A DNA stretch of 64,000 nt from Fimbriimonadales bacterium (lineage in GTDB: Bacteria > Armatimonadota > Fimbriimonadia > Fimbriimonadales > ATM1): assembly GCA_026129745.1 (NCBI GenBank), contig JAHCHL010000010.1, positions 1 to 64,000 on the forward strand, given 5' to 3'. Positions within the stretch are counted from its first letter, which is position 1; every line of letters starts with the position of its first letter. Shown piece by piece: positions 8,476-16,922 of the stretch. A program made the translations under genes and the position numbers. Under the pieces are notes generated by a model. It made no database searches, was not told where the DNA came from, and was given only the letters and a program-made list of their open reading frames with translations.

Positions 8476-9520
8476 ATGGAATCAGCGTTCTCGCAAATAT
8501 GTCTGCGCCGTCTCGAATTGGATCGGCTACTGGCAAGCCAGTTTCAGCTTTAAGTGTTTCTTTGGCTTGTCGCGCCTCTGGCTCAGCCAAGTGCGATGTG
8601 TTCAGCGCTATTCCAATCGTCTTCGGGCGATCGAATGTCCCGCAGGCTTCAGTAAGATCTTCATGCAAGCGAATGAAATCCATTAGTTCTGGAATTTTCG
8701 CCCACTCGTATTGACGCTCACATGTTTGTCCTGCGCGGTGCACCATTAGCAAGTGCGTTGGCATCGATCCACGAATCAGCGCCAGGTTTGCGCTCGCAGC
8801 AGGATGACAAAGCGCTCCCTGGCCCTCAATGACAATGACGTCTGTCTCGCTCGCCAGTCGCAGCGTCTCGCGTTCAATTGCTCCTGGGGCATAGTCGAGC
8901 CTGATCGCATCGACCGGCACGCCATTTCCCGTGATTGTGATTCCCACCTGTCCAGTCGCAAGCATCGCAGCTGATTCACCGAGTCGCTTGAGCGATCGAA
9001 CAAGTTCAAGGGAAGCCGTCATCTTTCCTACCGCCATGTCAGTTCCAACTGTTAGGATACGGCGATTTGGCAACAACCGAGCGGCGCCTGTCGCCGGTTG
9101 CAGTCCGAGAGGCTCCTGTCGAACGTCCCAAATCCAGCAACCTGGTTTGAGCTTTGAGCGAAGTTCGGGATCATCCGACCAAGTAGCATGAAGCGGATTG
9201 ACGAGCGACATCCCATTATCGAGCGCAATCAGAAGCTCTTCGCGCCAACCTTCCGGAAGCAATCCGCCAGGTGGAGCAATTGCTACGACAAGGACCTCAG
9301 CGCCAAGCTCCTTTGCAGCAACGACGTCCGCAACTACTCGAGCATTTGTTTCAATACCTGTTTTCTCTCGAACGGTTTGTCTACCAGCTTCCCTGTCGAT
9401 GACCGCAACAATTTTCGATTCCGAGTAGCGAAGCATTCCGATGCCGTGCTTGCCTTGAGAATGACCCAAGAAGCCATGCATTAATAGTGCGACGTTTGTT
9501 TCAGGGCCTAACCGATTCAC
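8450..9520 (-). CDS. DUF1611 family P-loop protein, DgcN-like
   Basis: A 356-residue cytoplasmic protein. The N-terminal half is Rossmann-like and the C-terminal half has a P-loop, GTDMAVGKMT, at about 170-180. This is the DUF1611 family. In characterised marine bacteria a DUF1611 protein (DgcN, reported to N-acetylate D-glutamate) works with an enolase-superfamily partner (DgcA) to convert D-glutamate to L-glutamate via N-acetylated forms. The adjacent upstream gene here is exactly such an enolase-family protein, with a GTGA start/stop overlap. The precise reaction here is inferred from that pairing only. Confidence 0.8.
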   Translation of the reverse strand: MNRLGPETNVALLMHGFLGHSQGKHGIGMLRYSESKIVAVIDREAGRQTVREKTGIETNARVVADVVAAKELGAEVLVVAIAPPGGLLPEGWREELLIALDNGMSLVNPLHATWSDDPELRSKLKPGCWIWDVRQEPLGLQPATGAARLLPNRRILTVGTDMAVGKMTASLELVRSLKRLGESAAMLATGQVGITITGNGVPVDAIRLDYAPGAIERETLRLASETDVIVIEGQGALCHPAASANLALIRGSMPTHLLMVHRAGQTCERQYEWAKIPELMDFIRLHEDLTEACGTFDRPKTIGIALNTSHLAEPEARQAKETLKAETGLPVADPIRDGADIFARTLIPSTERIAQR

Positions 9521-10560
9521 TTCAGGTCGACTCCAAGTCCCGGATCGGAATTTGGCAGCACCTGCCCAGCATCGAACAAGAGTCCGAACGCAGGATCAGG
9601 GTTCATATTGAATTGACTGTCTAAATCAACGTAGTCGAAAAGCGAAGCAATGTGTGCTCCCGCGCCAATGCCAACAGATGACTCCGACATGCAGCCTATC
9701 ATGACTTTCTTGCCAAGTGCGCGAGCAGTATGGACAAGGCGAAGCGCTTCGGATATTCCACCGGTCTTCATCAACTTCAGATTAACACCATCGCAAAAGT
9801 CCGCCCAGACGGGGACATCGGCGGCTGTGTGGATGTTCTCATCGAGAAACATTGGAAGGCAACGATGTCTCGCTGCATCTCGAATGCCCGGGATGTCCTC
9901 GTGATGCACCGGCTGCTCTACGTACTCGCACCCTCGGTGAAGGAGCCAGCGCATCATTTCAATTGCAACTTTCGAACTCCAGCCGCCATTTGCATCGATT
10001 CGGAGCTTTGAATTCGGAGCTGCTTCCTGAATAGCCATGAAACGCAGTTGATCAGCTTCATGTCCATCCTGGTCCCCCATTTTTATTTTGATGGCACATT
10101 CGGGATGATCCATGAAGATTTCTTTGGCCTGTTCTCTTGCCTCATCAGGTGAGCAAATCCCAATGGTTAGGCTTGTCGCCGCCGTTTGCCTCTCAAGCCC
10201 AAGAAGTCGATGAAGCGGCAAGCCGGCTCGCTTTCCAAGCCAATCCCAGCACGCTATGTTGACTGCTGCACGGGCGGCCGGCTGAACGCGATGCTCCATG
10301 AGAACCTGCTCGATCCTGGACAAGCGACTTGGTTCGAGCGAATCAATTCCGGGAATAGCGCTCGTAAGATCTCGCTGTGCTGTCTCAGCCGTTTGGGGTT
10401 CGCCATATCCTACCGGTGCCATCTCTCCGAGGCCAGAAAGACCTTCATGCTCGACAATTACAAACAGATTCTCCGTCTCGGTGGAGAGGCCTCGACTGAT
10501 TCTAAAGGGTCGTTTCCGCTGGATCACGATTCGCCGGAATTCGAGACGCACAGCGAACAA
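9517..10560 (-). CDS. Dipeptide epimerase / DgcA-like enolase-superfamily racemase
   Basis: Enolase-superfamily member that abstracts an alpha proton next to a carboxylate; the family includes L-Ala-D/L-Glu epimerases and DgcA. The N-terminal capping domain has KRPFRISRG. The catalytic Lys-x-Lys is AIKIKMG, metal ligands lie in RIDANGG, YVEQPV and FLDENI, and the second catalytic lysine is in LKLMKTGG. I choose the TTG at 10560 (347 aa), because related proteins start just before this point and it leaves 90 bp for divergent promoters. A TTG at 10623 would add 21 residues. It is translationally coupled to the DUF1611 gene. Confidence 0.82.
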   Translation of the reverse strand: MFAVRLEFRRIVIQRKRPFRISRGLSTETENLFVIVEHEGLSGLGEMAPVGYGEPQTAETAQRDLTSAIPGIDSLEPSRLSRIEQVLMEHRVQPAARAAVNIACWDWLGKRAGLPLHRLLGLERQTAATSLTIGICSPDEAREQAKEIFMDHPECAIKIKMGDQDGHEADQLRFMAIQEAAPNSKLRIDANGGWSSKVAIEMMRWLLHRGCEYVEQPVHHEDIPGIRDAARHRCLPMFLDENIHTAADVPVWADFCDGVNLKLMKTGGISEALRLVHTARALGKKVMIGCMSESSVGIGAGAHIASLFDYVDLDSQFNMNPDPAFGLLFDAGQVLPNSDPGLGVDLK

Positions 10561-10650
10561 TGTTAGCGCATCGGAGCTAACTTCGATTAGGTTCGATGCC
10601 GATAATCTCAAAGGATCCCGCAAGTCAGACGATCGGAATAACTACTCAAG

Positions 10651-11520
10651 ATGGCTCTATCCCTCAATCGAAGCGCGCTGCGGCGCTACATCGAGAGGTC
10701 GATTCAGGACCTCCCGGCACTGCCCACGGCCGTGACCAGAGTTCTCGAATTGACCGAGAATCCTAACGCGACTGCATCAGACTTGGACAAGCTGATCGGC
10801 TCCGACCCGGCACTTGCAACGAAAGTGCTGCGCGTTGTGAACAGCGCCTACTACGGATTATCTGCCGAAGTGTCGACAACTTCGCACGCTATCGTCATCT
10901 TAGGATTCCAACAGGTTAGAAATCTCGTCTTGAGCATGGCCGCAATGAGCCTTGTCAAGGCAAGAACTCAGGCCATGATTCAGACCCAGTACGCTTTTTG
11001 GAGACACGCGTTTGGAACGGCTTCGACTGCAAGAATGTTGGCGGAGCGAAAGGGCTGCAGCGTTGAGACTCGCGACATTGCCTACACAGGCGCGCTACTG
11101 CACGACTTGGGCGAACTGTTCTTGCTGGCAAACTTTCCGGACTTGCTTCGTGAAGTTCTCAGGCAATCGGCTGCGACCGGCATAATGATGCAGGAATCCG
11201 AGCAACGAGTTCTTGGAATCGACCACGCAGAAATCGGCGGCATGCTCACGCAGGTTTGGAAGTTTCCTGTTGAGTTGACAGACATGGTTGCGCACCATCA
11301 CGGGCCGTACAATGAAATGCCTTCTGTCAGTGTTGCACTCGTGCATGCTGCAGATTACTATGCGTCTTTGTGCGGATTCGCATCTGTTCCAAACGGTTCC
11401 TTCTATCTCGATCCATTTGTCGATGAATGGCTCAATTTGCGAGAAGAAGAGTTGCCCGCTTTCTTTGAGGCAATCTCCGAAAAAGTGCGCGACGCGGAGA
11501 CGTTCTTCGACCTTATTTAG
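10651..11520 (+). CDS. HDOD domain protein
   Basis: A 289-residue protein dominated by an HDOD domain (roughly 15-215), starting with DLPALPTAVTRVLEL and running through VLRVVNSAYYGL and FQQVRNLVLSMA. HDOD proteins are HD-like but usually non-catalytic and are found in signalling and chemotaxis or stress pathways. It stands alone with no output domain; the last ~70 residues are a helical tail. Divergent from the dipeptide epimerase gene. A TAACTA sequence ends six bases before the ATG, and no Shine-Dalgarno site is visible. Role unknown. Confidence 0.85.
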   Translation: MALSLNRSALRRYIERSIQDLPALPTAVTRVLELTENPNATASDLDKLIGSDPALATKVLRVVNSAYYGLSAEVSTTSHAIVILGFQQVRNLVLSMAAMSLVKARTQAMIQTQYAFWRHAFGTASTARMLAERKGCSVETRDIAYTGALLHDLGELFLLANFPDLLREVLRQSAATGIMMQESEQRVLGIDHAEIGGMLTQVWKFPVELTDMVAHHHGPYNEMPSVSVALVHAADYYASLCGFASVPNGSFYLDPFVDEWLNLREEELPAFFEAISEKVRDAETFFDLI

Positions 11521-11522
11521 GC

Positions 11523-11552
11523 TTGCTCCGCCGTTAGCGAATTCGGTACACT
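11523..11552 (+). promoter_or_regulatory. Putative promoter of tRNA-Glu
   Basis: TTGCTC (11523-11528), 18-base spacer, TACACT (11547-11552), 10 bases before the tRNA 5' end. It begins only 2 bp after the HDOD stop codon. Confidence 0.45.
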
Positions 11553-11562
11553 TCGCCTGCTT

Positions 11563-11639
11563 GCCCCCGTCGTCTAGCGGTTTAGGACATCGCCCTCTCA
11601 CGGCGAAGATCGCGGGTTCGAATCCCGTCGGGGGTACCA
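11563..11639 (+). tRNA. tRNA-Glu (CTC)
   Basis: A full cloverleaf can be folded. The acceptor GCCCCCG pairs with CGGGGGT (one G-T pair). The anticodon loop is CTCTCAC with anticodon CTC, the T arm is CGGGTTCGAATCCCG, and the discriminator A and CCA end are encoded (11637-11639). A T-run (11643-11647) follows directly and may end transcription. Confidence 0.95.
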
Positions 11640-11646
11640 CCACTTT

Positions 11647-12675
11647 TTAAAGATCTTCGCCAAGACCTGGTCCATAAAACGACTTGACGAAAGTCTGGTA
11701 CTCAAGCCTTTGAGTTATTGGGCGCCACCATCTTTCATTGTCGACATACCAACGAACGGTGTCACGCAACGATTCTTCGAAAGTCTTTGAAGGTTTCCAA
11801 CCCAGTCCTTGCAGTTTATCTGCGCTCATGCTGTAACGAGTGTCATGAGCACCTTCTCTCGGATCAGGGATGTGCTTGATCAGTTCACGTGACTTTCCTA
11901 ACTCGTCAAGCAAGATTTCGACCACTTCCATATTGCGTCTTTCATTGCTGTCACCGACGTTGTAGACTTGCCCGGGGCTGCCCATTCTCAGGGCGGTGTC
12001 GATGCCGGAAGCGTGATCCATGACATGAATCCACTCTCTGACTTGACTCCCTTCACCATATACAGGCACCTTCTTGTTGTCCATCAGTCGCGCACAAAAG
12101 AACGAGATCAGCTTTTCAGGGTATTGGTAAGGGCCATATGTGTTGCCGCCTCGGGTCACGATTACCGGAGTGCCGAACGAAACGAAGTGCGCCCTACATT
12201 GCAGATCGCCTGCCGCTTTGCTTGCACTGTATGGAGTGTTTGGCATAAGCGGAGACTCTTCTGTGAACTCTCCGCTCGAAATGGAGCCATACACTTCATC
12301 TGTCGAAACGTGCAGCATGCGTTGCAGTTTGTGTCGCCTGGTCGCGACCAACAAAACATGGACTCCAATGACGTTTGAAGTTAGGAAATCGCCTGCATCG
12401 ATGAGACTTCGATCGTTGTGTGTCTCTGCTGCAAAGTTTACGATCGCGTCGATTTTGTCTTCTTGAATGATTCTATCGACAATCTTTGGATCTTCAATTC
12501 TTCCCTGATGGAATCGAAACCTCGGGTCCGTTTCCATATCTCTGATCGTTGATAGGCTGCCCGCATATGTCAGGGCGTCAAGGACGCTGATGCTATCTTC
12601 CGGGTGATGCTGCAATACATGTCGACAGTAGTTGCTGCCGATAAACCCCGCACCACCCGTGACCAACAAGTTCAT
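11647..12675 (-). CDS. rfbB: dTDP-glucose 4,6-dehydratase
   Basis: Converts dTDP-glucose to dTDP-4-keto-6-deoxyglucose for deoxysugar synthesis in surface polysaccharide. 342 residues, an extended SDR enzyme. The NAD motif is TGGAGFIGSN at the N-terminus, the active-site stretch HVSTDEVYG has the TDE variant, and the catalytic Tyr-Lys lies in PYSASKAA (YxxxK). It overlaps rfbC upstream by 4 bp. rfbA and rfbD are not here, so the final sugar is unknown. Confidence 0.92.
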   Translation of the reverse strand: MNLLVTGGAGFIGSNYCRHVLQHHPEDSISVLDALTYAGSLSTIRDMETDPRFRFHQGRIEDPKIVDRIIQEDKIDAIVNFAAETHNDRSLIDAGDFLTSNVIGVHVLLVATRRHKLQRMLHVSTDEVYGSISSGEFTEESPLMPNTPYSASKAAGDLQCRAHFVSFGTPVIVTRGGNTYGPYQYPEKLISFFCARLMDNKKVPVYGEGSQVREWIHVMDHASGIDTALRMGSPGQVYNVGDSNERRNMEVVEILLDELGKSRELIKHIPDPREGAHDTRYSMSADKLQGLGWKPSKTFEESLRDTVRWYVDNERWWRPITQRLEYQTFVKSFYGPGLGEDL

Positions 12676-13130
12676 AGGACAAACCTCGTCTCAGCATCGT
12701 CTTCGTGACGGATTTCATCGACAGGTTCTGCTCTGCCGTGTCCCGCATATAGCTTGTCAGGAAAGTTGAGAACGAAAGCGTCACCATCTCCTACATTCTC
12801 ATAGGCGTGCACAACTCCCGGTGGAACGGTGATAAAGACTGGGTCTTCGTCACCGACTTCAAGCGTGATCTTGGCCTGCTCGTTACCTTCACGATTCTCC
12901 CACAGGTGCAAACGAAACTTTCCGGACAAGAAGACGAATCCGTCCGTTTGATGAACATGCTCGTGCGGTCCACGAGCGACCCCGGGATGCGTTACGCTGA
13001 TGTATCCCATAGCGGGTGAAAAACCTTCCGGCAACTCATCTTCCCTAAATGCCTCGATTAGCCAGCCGCGGCTGTCCTGATGACGCCTCAGCTTTCGCAT
13101 ATACACCCCGGGCAACGGCTGTTCAAACAT
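12672..13130 (-). CDS. dTDP-4-dehydrorhamnose 3,5-epimerase family cupin
   Basis: A single cupin of 152 residues, shorter than classical RmlC (about 180). RGWLIEAF and RGPHEHVHQTDGFVFL carry the RmlC-type active-site histidine, and PPGVVHAYEN the second cupin motif. Together with the coupled rfbB it likely makes a 4-keto-6-deoxy sugar epimer or isomer. A 3,4-ketoisomerase of the FdtA type is the main alternative. The ATG is six bases after a CATAAT box on the minus strand, suggesting a leaderless rfbC-rfbB message. Confidence 0.82.
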   Translation of the reverse strand: MFEQPLPGVYMRKLRRHQDSRGWLIEAFREDELPEGFSPAMGYISVTHPGVARGPHEHVHQTDGFVFLSGKFRLHLWENREGNEQAKITLEVGDEDPVFITVPPGVVHAYENVGDGDAFVLNFPDKLYAGHGRAEPVDEIRHEDDAETRFVL

Positions 13131-13142
13131 GCGCCGATTATG
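13131..13142 (-). promoter_or_regulatory. Putative leaderless promoter of rfbC-rfbB
   Basis: On the minus strand CATAAT (13137-13142) is followed by six bases and the ATG at 13130. There is no Shine-Dalgarno site and no clear -35 box. Confidence 0.45.
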
Positions 13143-13148
13143 GCGCGG

Positions 13149-13619
13149 CTACCGTATCGTTACGACCGTTCCGACGTCCGCCCACTTAAATAGCTCTTCA
13201 GCATCCGCATGTTTCAGCCTAATGCAGCCATTGGACGCCGGATAGCTCGGTACGCTCTTATGTGCGTGGATGGCGATTCGGTACCTTCTCCCATTCTTGA
13301 CCACATCCAATCGTAACGAAAATGGAATGGGAACGCTGCCGTATTCCGGCAGCGCCCGGTTATATCGGCGCTTCTCCCTAATCGGCCACACACCGCGCGG
13401 GGTCCGATTGTTCTTTCCCGTGCTGCACCTGAATCTGTGCTTTTCTTCGCCATTCTCAAATGCGATCAGAGTCTGAGAAGCGATATCGATCTCAATGGTC
13501 TTCTTGACCTCTGCCCTAATGTAGGCCTTCGAAGGGTCGGTACCAACCGGAATCGGCGGAGGCGGGGACTGCAGGGCGACCACGCCAAGCATCAAGACTG
13601 GCATCAACATGGTTATCAT
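13149..13619 (-). CDS. L,D-transpeptidase (YkuD domain), exported
   Basis: A 156-residue exported enzyme. Residues 1-18 form a hydrophobic signal (MLMPVLMLGVVAL), then a short proline-rich linker, then a YkuD domain. The active site is HAHKSVPSYPASNGCIRL with the catalytic cysteine in NGCIR. Such enzymes make 3-3 peptidoglycan cross-links or attach proteins to the wall. With so little outside the domain it is a minimal form. GAGGTGACC just before the ATG is a possible ribosome site. Neighbouring sugar genes also point to the envelope. Confidence 0.88.
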   Translation of the reverse strand: MITMLMPVLMLGVVALQSPPPPIPVGTDPSKAYIRAEVKKTIEIDIASQTLIAFENGEEKHRFRCSTGKNNRTPRGVWPIREKRRYNRALPEYGSVPIPFSLRLDVVKNGRRYRIAIHAHKSVPSYPASNGCIRLKHADAEELFKWADVGTVVTIR

Positions 13620-13636
13620 CTTCGGTCACCTCGGTC

Positions 13637-14002
13637 CTAAACCCAGGTCGATATTCTCCTAAAAATCTTCATCGTGACTGGCCTCCTGACCATGCCATGG
13701 AGGAAGTTCGGCCAACCGACCATATAGTCGAGATCGTAGTCAGCCGGCGGCGCGATAAGAACCACCGGCACGTCTTTGGCGGTCGGATGAGCCATTTTCG
13801 TCAGTCCAAACTTCTCGTATCCTTCAATGACGTGCGGTTCTTCCAGGGTCGATATAAGGTCGACGATGATAAGCTCTGCTCCCGCTGATTGATCCAATGC
13901 TTGCTGCCAGTTACTGAACGTTGCCAACTCATCTGTGAGCTTGTAGGCATCCTCGGCTGCGCTAAGCAACTCTCGATCATCGCTAATCAGGATTATCTTC
14001 AT
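13637..14002 (-). CDS. Stand-alone receiver-like domain, probably degenerate
   Basis: A 121-residue protein with the CheY-like pattern. The start ATG giving [11 protein letters not shown] matches a receiver beta-1 with its acidic pair. LIIVDLIS supplies the would-be phosphoacceptor Asp at the end of beta-3. VVLIAPP replaces the usual Thr/Ser with Ala, and GMVRRPVT lacks the usual Lys-Pro, having Arg-Pro. Phosphorylation may therefore be lost or altered. Its first 20 bp overlap the end of the HD-domain gene upstream, so the two are co-expressed. No kinase or output domain is near. Confidence 0.65.
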   Translation of the reverse strand: MKIILISDDRELLSAAEDAYKLTDELATFSNWQQALDQSAGAELIIVDLISTLEEPHVIEGYEKFGLTKMAHPTAKDVPVVLIAPPADYDLDYMVGWPNFLHGMVRRPVTMKIFRRISTWV

Positions 14003-14579
14003 CGCTCCCTTCGTTCTTCGATAACTCGCCTGCGAGGCCAAGCATTTCGGCATTATCTCGAAACGCTTGCAGCAGGTTTTCTATATGTTCTTCTAGTGTA
14101 AGACTGATTCCTGCTGCACCGGCGTAGACATCGGCCCGACTGACTCCAGCAGCGAACTGGGGCGTTTTGAGCTTCTTGATGACGCTTTTGACCTCAACCT
14201 CGTGTACGCTCTTGCTCGGACGGACGTAAGTCACCGCTGAAATAAATCCGGAAAGCTCGTCGCATGCAAACAAATATCGTTCCAGCGCCGATTCCCTGGG
14301 GATGCCGAGCGAATCGTTGTGAGACCCGATTGCCCTAATTATCTCTTCACTCCAACCAAGTTCCTGCAGAAGCGCCATACCCCATGCGGGGTGGCCGTTC
14401 GGGTGCTTTTCGTAATCGAAGTCGTGAAGCAGTCCGGTGACGGCCCACTTAGGCTCATCTTCGCCCAGCTTCCGTGCATACCAGGTCATGGCTGTCTCCA
14501 CCGCGAGGCAGTGGCGCCTCAGCGAAAGCGATTCGGTGTGCTCACAGAGCAGGTTCCACGCTGCTTCGCGGTCAAGCAT
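13983..14579 (-). CDS. HD domain protein (HDIG-like hydrolase)
   Basis: A 198-residue protein with an HD phosphohydrolase domain. The histidine of [10 protein letters not shown], the paired [11 protein letters not shown] and the later GSHNDSLG fit the family. C-terminal ~50 residues are helical and acidic. I place the start at the ATG giving [11 protein letters not shown], because relatives start here and because an upstream start would cover the divergent promoter region of the Spy-like gene. Substrate unknown; nucleotide-type phosphates are typical. It overlaps the receiver-like gene by 20 bp. Confidence 0.78.
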   Translation of the reverse strand: MLDREAAWNLLCEHTESLSLRRHCLAVETAMTWYARKLGEDEPKWAVTGLLHDFDYEKHPNGHPAWGMALLQELGWSEEIIRAIGSHNDSLGIPRESALERYLFACDELSGFISAVTYVRPSKSVHEVEVKSVIKKLKTPQFAAGVSRADVYAGAAGISLTLEEHIENLLQAFRDNAEMLGLAGELSKNEGSDEDNPD

Positions 14580-14619
14580 TTGAGCCAGTTTACCGGCGAA
14601 CTTTCTCCCAACAACTTCG

Positions 14620-14625
14620 TATAAT
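14620..14625 (+). promoter_or_regulatory. Putative -10 box of the Spy-like gene
   Basis: A perfect TATAAT in the 92-bp gap between divergent genes, 46 bp before the chosen ATG. No good -35 is visible at 16-18 bp. Confidence 0.4.
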
Positions 14626-14671
14626 CTTGATGAGTCTAGCCGAAAAGGCTTTAGAACGGAGGAAATCAGCG

Positions 14672-15133
14672 ATGTCATTTGGAAGGTGGTGGTTGGGAAT
14701 CGCAATCGGCTTGGTTGCGCTTTTCGCGGCGACATTGTCCCCAGCGGCCAATAGGTCTGCTGATCAGACTCAAAAGGCAGCTCCCGCTCAGTCTCTCGAC
14801 GGCAACACGAGCAAGACCTCCACCCTCCTCAAAGAGTGGAGGGCAGCGAAAGACAAAGCAAAGAAGGACTGCAAGACCGTATTTGGTGACCTAGCGCTCA
14901 CCGAACAACAACGGACTGCGGTTCGCGAGATTCGAAGATCGAACCATGAAAGGATCAAGGCTCTTAAGTCGGGAAGCCCAACAAAGGAAGCGTTAAAAGC
15001 TGAGCTTGCTGCGATTCGAGAAGAGACTAAGCAGAGGATCGCTGCAATTCTCACGCCCGATCAGCAGGCCAAATTGAATGAGATCAGGCAACGATGGAAG
15101 GAACGCCGAGCTGGCAAGTTGGCGGACCATTAG
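14672..15133 (+). CDS. Spy/CpxP-like periplasmic protein with LTxxQ motifs
   Basis: A 153-residue exported protein. The ATG at 14672 is fixed by GGAGG at 14658-14662. A signal peptide follows ([20 protein letters not shown], about 6-25), then a charged helical domain with two LTxxQ motifs, LTEQQ and LTPDQQ, the hallmark of Spy/CpxP family periplasmic chaperones and metal or envelope-stress sensors. The 3' end is followed by a strong hairpin. Specific role unknown. Confidence 0.78.
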   Translation: MSFGRWWLGIAIGLVALFAATLSPAANRSADQTQKAAPAQSLDGNTSKTSTLLKEWRAAKDKAKKDCKTVFGDLALTEQQRTAVREIRRSNHERIKALKSGSPTKEALKAELAAIREETKQRIAAILTPDQQAKLNEIRQRWKERRAGKLADH

Positions 15134-15181
15134 ACTGGCGGATCCAGCAGGACGGCCCAGTAGCACTCAGGTTTGAACTGC

Positions 15182-15214
15182 ACAGTCCCCGGCTCTCAGC
15201 GAGCCGGGGACTGT
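15182..15214 (+). terminator. Terminator hairpin after the Spy-like gene
   Basis: A perfect 14-bp inverted repeat (15182-15195 with 15201-15214, core CCCCGGCTC) and a 5-base loop, about 50 bp after the stop. The following tract is CCTTAACTT, not a strong T-run. Confidence 0.65.
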
Positions 15215-15227
15215 CCTTAACTTCCCC

Positions 15228-15259
15228 TTGACCACAGGCGTTCTTGCGAGGGATACAAT
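15228..15259 (+). promoter_or_regulatory. Possible promoter of the first pseudopilin gene
   Basis: TTGACC (15228-15233) and TACAAT (15254-15259) with a long 20-base spacer, 55 bp before the ATG at 15315. The spacing makes this weak. Confidence 0.3.
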
Positions 15260-15314
15260 AGCTGACGGATTGGCCGCGGACCAAACCAAATAAAAGCAAA
15301 AGAGGGATATCCAA

Positions 15315-16262
15315 ATGAAATCGACTACGTCGAGACGCGGTTTCACGCTGATCGAACTGCTCGTCGTCATTGCGATCATCGCAATTCTCGCGGCAATTTT
15401 GTTCCCGGTTTTCGCGCGTGCGAAGGAGGCGGCAAAGAAAACGACTTGCGTTTCAAACATAAAGCAAATCGGGCTCGCGGCTCAACTCTACGCGACGGAC
15501 TACGACGATACTTACGCACGTGCCGACAACTGCGAGTATTTGACAGGTTCTTTGAATCCGGTTCATCGAACTCCAGGTTCGGTGCCAGGCGATGGCTGTA
15601 CAAACTTTCCATTCGCGTACCGTGTGAACCACTACAAATGGCCAAAGTGGCTAATGCCCTATTCTGGAGAGAGCTGGAAAATGTATGTCTGTCCATCGAG
15701 AGAGAAAGACAGACTTCAATGGGACCAGAACGGAGAAATCCAAAACGCGTACGCCGTCAATCTGGCGTTGACCGGCGCATTGAATACCTGGGGAAATCCG
15801 AATCGACTTGGCGCGTACCGAAATTCATTCCTTGGCGGCAAGACAACGAATGTTCCTGATCCTTCGTCTGCGATGCTGTTCATGGAGCTTTCGAGCACAA
15901 CCATTCCGTTCGTGCCCGTGTTCACCACACCTAGCGCAACTATTCAGACCGCATACCCAGTCGCACTCCGGGAGCTTTGGGCTCCCTATTTCATGAAGTG
16001 GGTCAGTGCGGCAGACTGCACTCCAACGAACGAAGTCGACGCGCGATTGATCCCGCACAATCAAGTGTTCGTCATTGGAAGAGCGGACTCTTCCGCGAAG
16101 GCGATTAATGCTCGTCAGTTCCTTGCTGAGTCTCCGACGACGGCAGACTACATCGTGCCGAGCTATGGCTCCGGTTGGCAATGCGGGCCAAACAGCGGAT
16201 CGAGAACAGTCGCCTCGCCGCCAACATGGAGCAAAGAGTGGCCGCTTTGGGCACTAAATTGA
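15315..16262 (+). CDS. Pseudopilin-type protein (prepilin cleavage/methylation domain)
   Basis: 315 residues with a type IV prepilin leader: a short basic leader, then [20 protein letters not shown] with the cleavage site after G and Glu at +5. The large C-terminal globular domain resembles the DUF1559/H-X9-DG type proteins that are heavily multiplied in Planctomycetes and Armatimonadota. It is probably inserted by the prepilin peptidase and exposed at the surface. AGAGGG at 15301-15306 is the ribosome site. No pilus assembly genes are near. The next gene, a lipoprotein, overlaps its stop. Confidence 0.88.
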   Translation: MKSTTSRRGFTLIELLVVIAIIAILAAILFPVFARAKEAAKKTTCVSNIKQIGLAAQLYATDYDDTYARADNCEYLTGSLNPVHRTPGSVPGDGCTNFPFAYRVNHYKWPKWLMPYSGESWKMYVCPSREKDRLQWDQNGEIQNAYAVNLALTGALNTWGNPNRLGAYRNSFLGGKTTNVPDPSSAMLFMELSSTTIPFVPVFTTPSATIQTAYPVALRELWAPYFMKWVSAADCTPTNEVDARLIPHNQVFVIGRADSSAKAINARQFLAESPTTADYIVPSYGSGWQCGPNSGSRTVASPPTWSKEWPLWALN

Positions 16263-16435
16263 TGGGCAACCTCACTGCGTTCATTGTGTTCGCGATTGGG
16301 GCATTCTTACTATGCGGATGTGCCAGCGATACTGCATCGAACCCTGATACAGTTCGCGAAAAGGATGCAATGCGCAAAGATGCGGCGAAGAATATGCCCG
16401 GCAGCGACATACCAAAAGACCCGGCAGACGACTAA
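16262..16435 (+). CDS. Small lipoprotein following the pseudopilin gene
   Basis: 57 residues beginning [20 protein letters not shown], a lipoprotein signal with lipobox LCGC. The mature part is about 36 residues, charged and disordered (EKDAMRKDAAKNM). The ATG overlaps the pseudopilin TGA (TGATG), so translation is coupled. A longer reading from 16175 would run inside the pseudopilin gene and is rejected. Function unknown; the pairing suggests a partner or anchor of the pseudopilin. Confidence 0.7.
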   Translation: MGNLTAFIVFAIGAFLLCGCASDTASNPDTVREKDAMRKDAAKNMPGSDIPKDPADD

Positions 16436-16445
16436 ATCAGAATAG

Positions 16446-16482
16446 TTGCAGTCCGCGCCGATTCATCATGCGCGGACTGCAA
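16446..16482. terminator. Bidirectional terminator hairpin
   Basis: A perfect 13-bp inverted repeat, 16446-16458 (TTGCAGTCCGCGC) and 16470-16482, with an 11-base loop, sitting between the convergent lipoprotein gene and the next minus-strand gene. Confidence 0.65.
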
Positions 16483-16486
16483 ACCC

Positions 16487-16723
16487 CTACCTTGTGATTC
16501 GCACCCAATAGAATCTTGGTGGATTGGACGCCAAGTCATGAACGAGGGCGTACGACTCGGCGGTGTTTCTGTTCCACATGATTGCCTGTGGCGCACCTTC
16601 ACTTTGAACCACGCCCCAAGGCCCTACATCGGATGTGGATTGGCTTGGACTGCCGGCGAATGCGACTGCGGTGAGGACGGCTCCAACCGCCGCTGAAACG
16701 ACTACGAGAACGACTTCTTTCAT
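16487..16723 (-). CDS. Small exported protein, unknown function
   Basis: 78 residues. A signal peptide or anchor spans about 4-23 (VVLVVVSAAVGAVLTAVAFA). The mature ~55 residues contain WGVVQSEGAPQAIMWNR and end YWVRITR, which looks like a single small beta domain. AGGAGG seven bases before the ATG makes this a convincing gene. It faces the pseudopilin/lipoprotein pair across a shared terminator. I recognise no family. Confidence 0.6.
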   Translation of the reverse strand: MKEVVLVVVSAAVGAVLTAVAFAGSPSQSTSDVGPWGVVQSEGAPQAIMWNRNTAESYALVHDLASNPPRFYWVRITR

Positions 16724-16910
16724 GGTGAATCCTCCTTATCTGAAATACTAACGCTCTAAATCCTAAATCATTTCGCGGCCTTGGGCCAGGGGTCGTGCCC
16801 CATGCCTACCCTTGGTGCAATGGAGCCGAGATCAATTGCGCGGTTGTCGGCAAGACTGCATAGATGCCGGATCGAATGGCGATACGGCACACTCCGGGAG
16901 AAACGGTAGG

Positions 16911-16922
16911 TAGCCTAAACCT
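16911..16922 (+). promoter_or_regulatory. Putative leaderless promoter of the PD40 gene
   Basis: TAGCCT (16911-16916), six bases, then ATG at 16923. No Shine-Dalgarno site. Weak match to the -10 consensus. Confidence 0.3.

Noticed and set aside
14474-14671. N-terminal extension of the Spy-like gene from an ATG at 14474.
   Set aside because: It would run antisense through the HD gene; GGAGG and a signal peptide fix the start at 14672.
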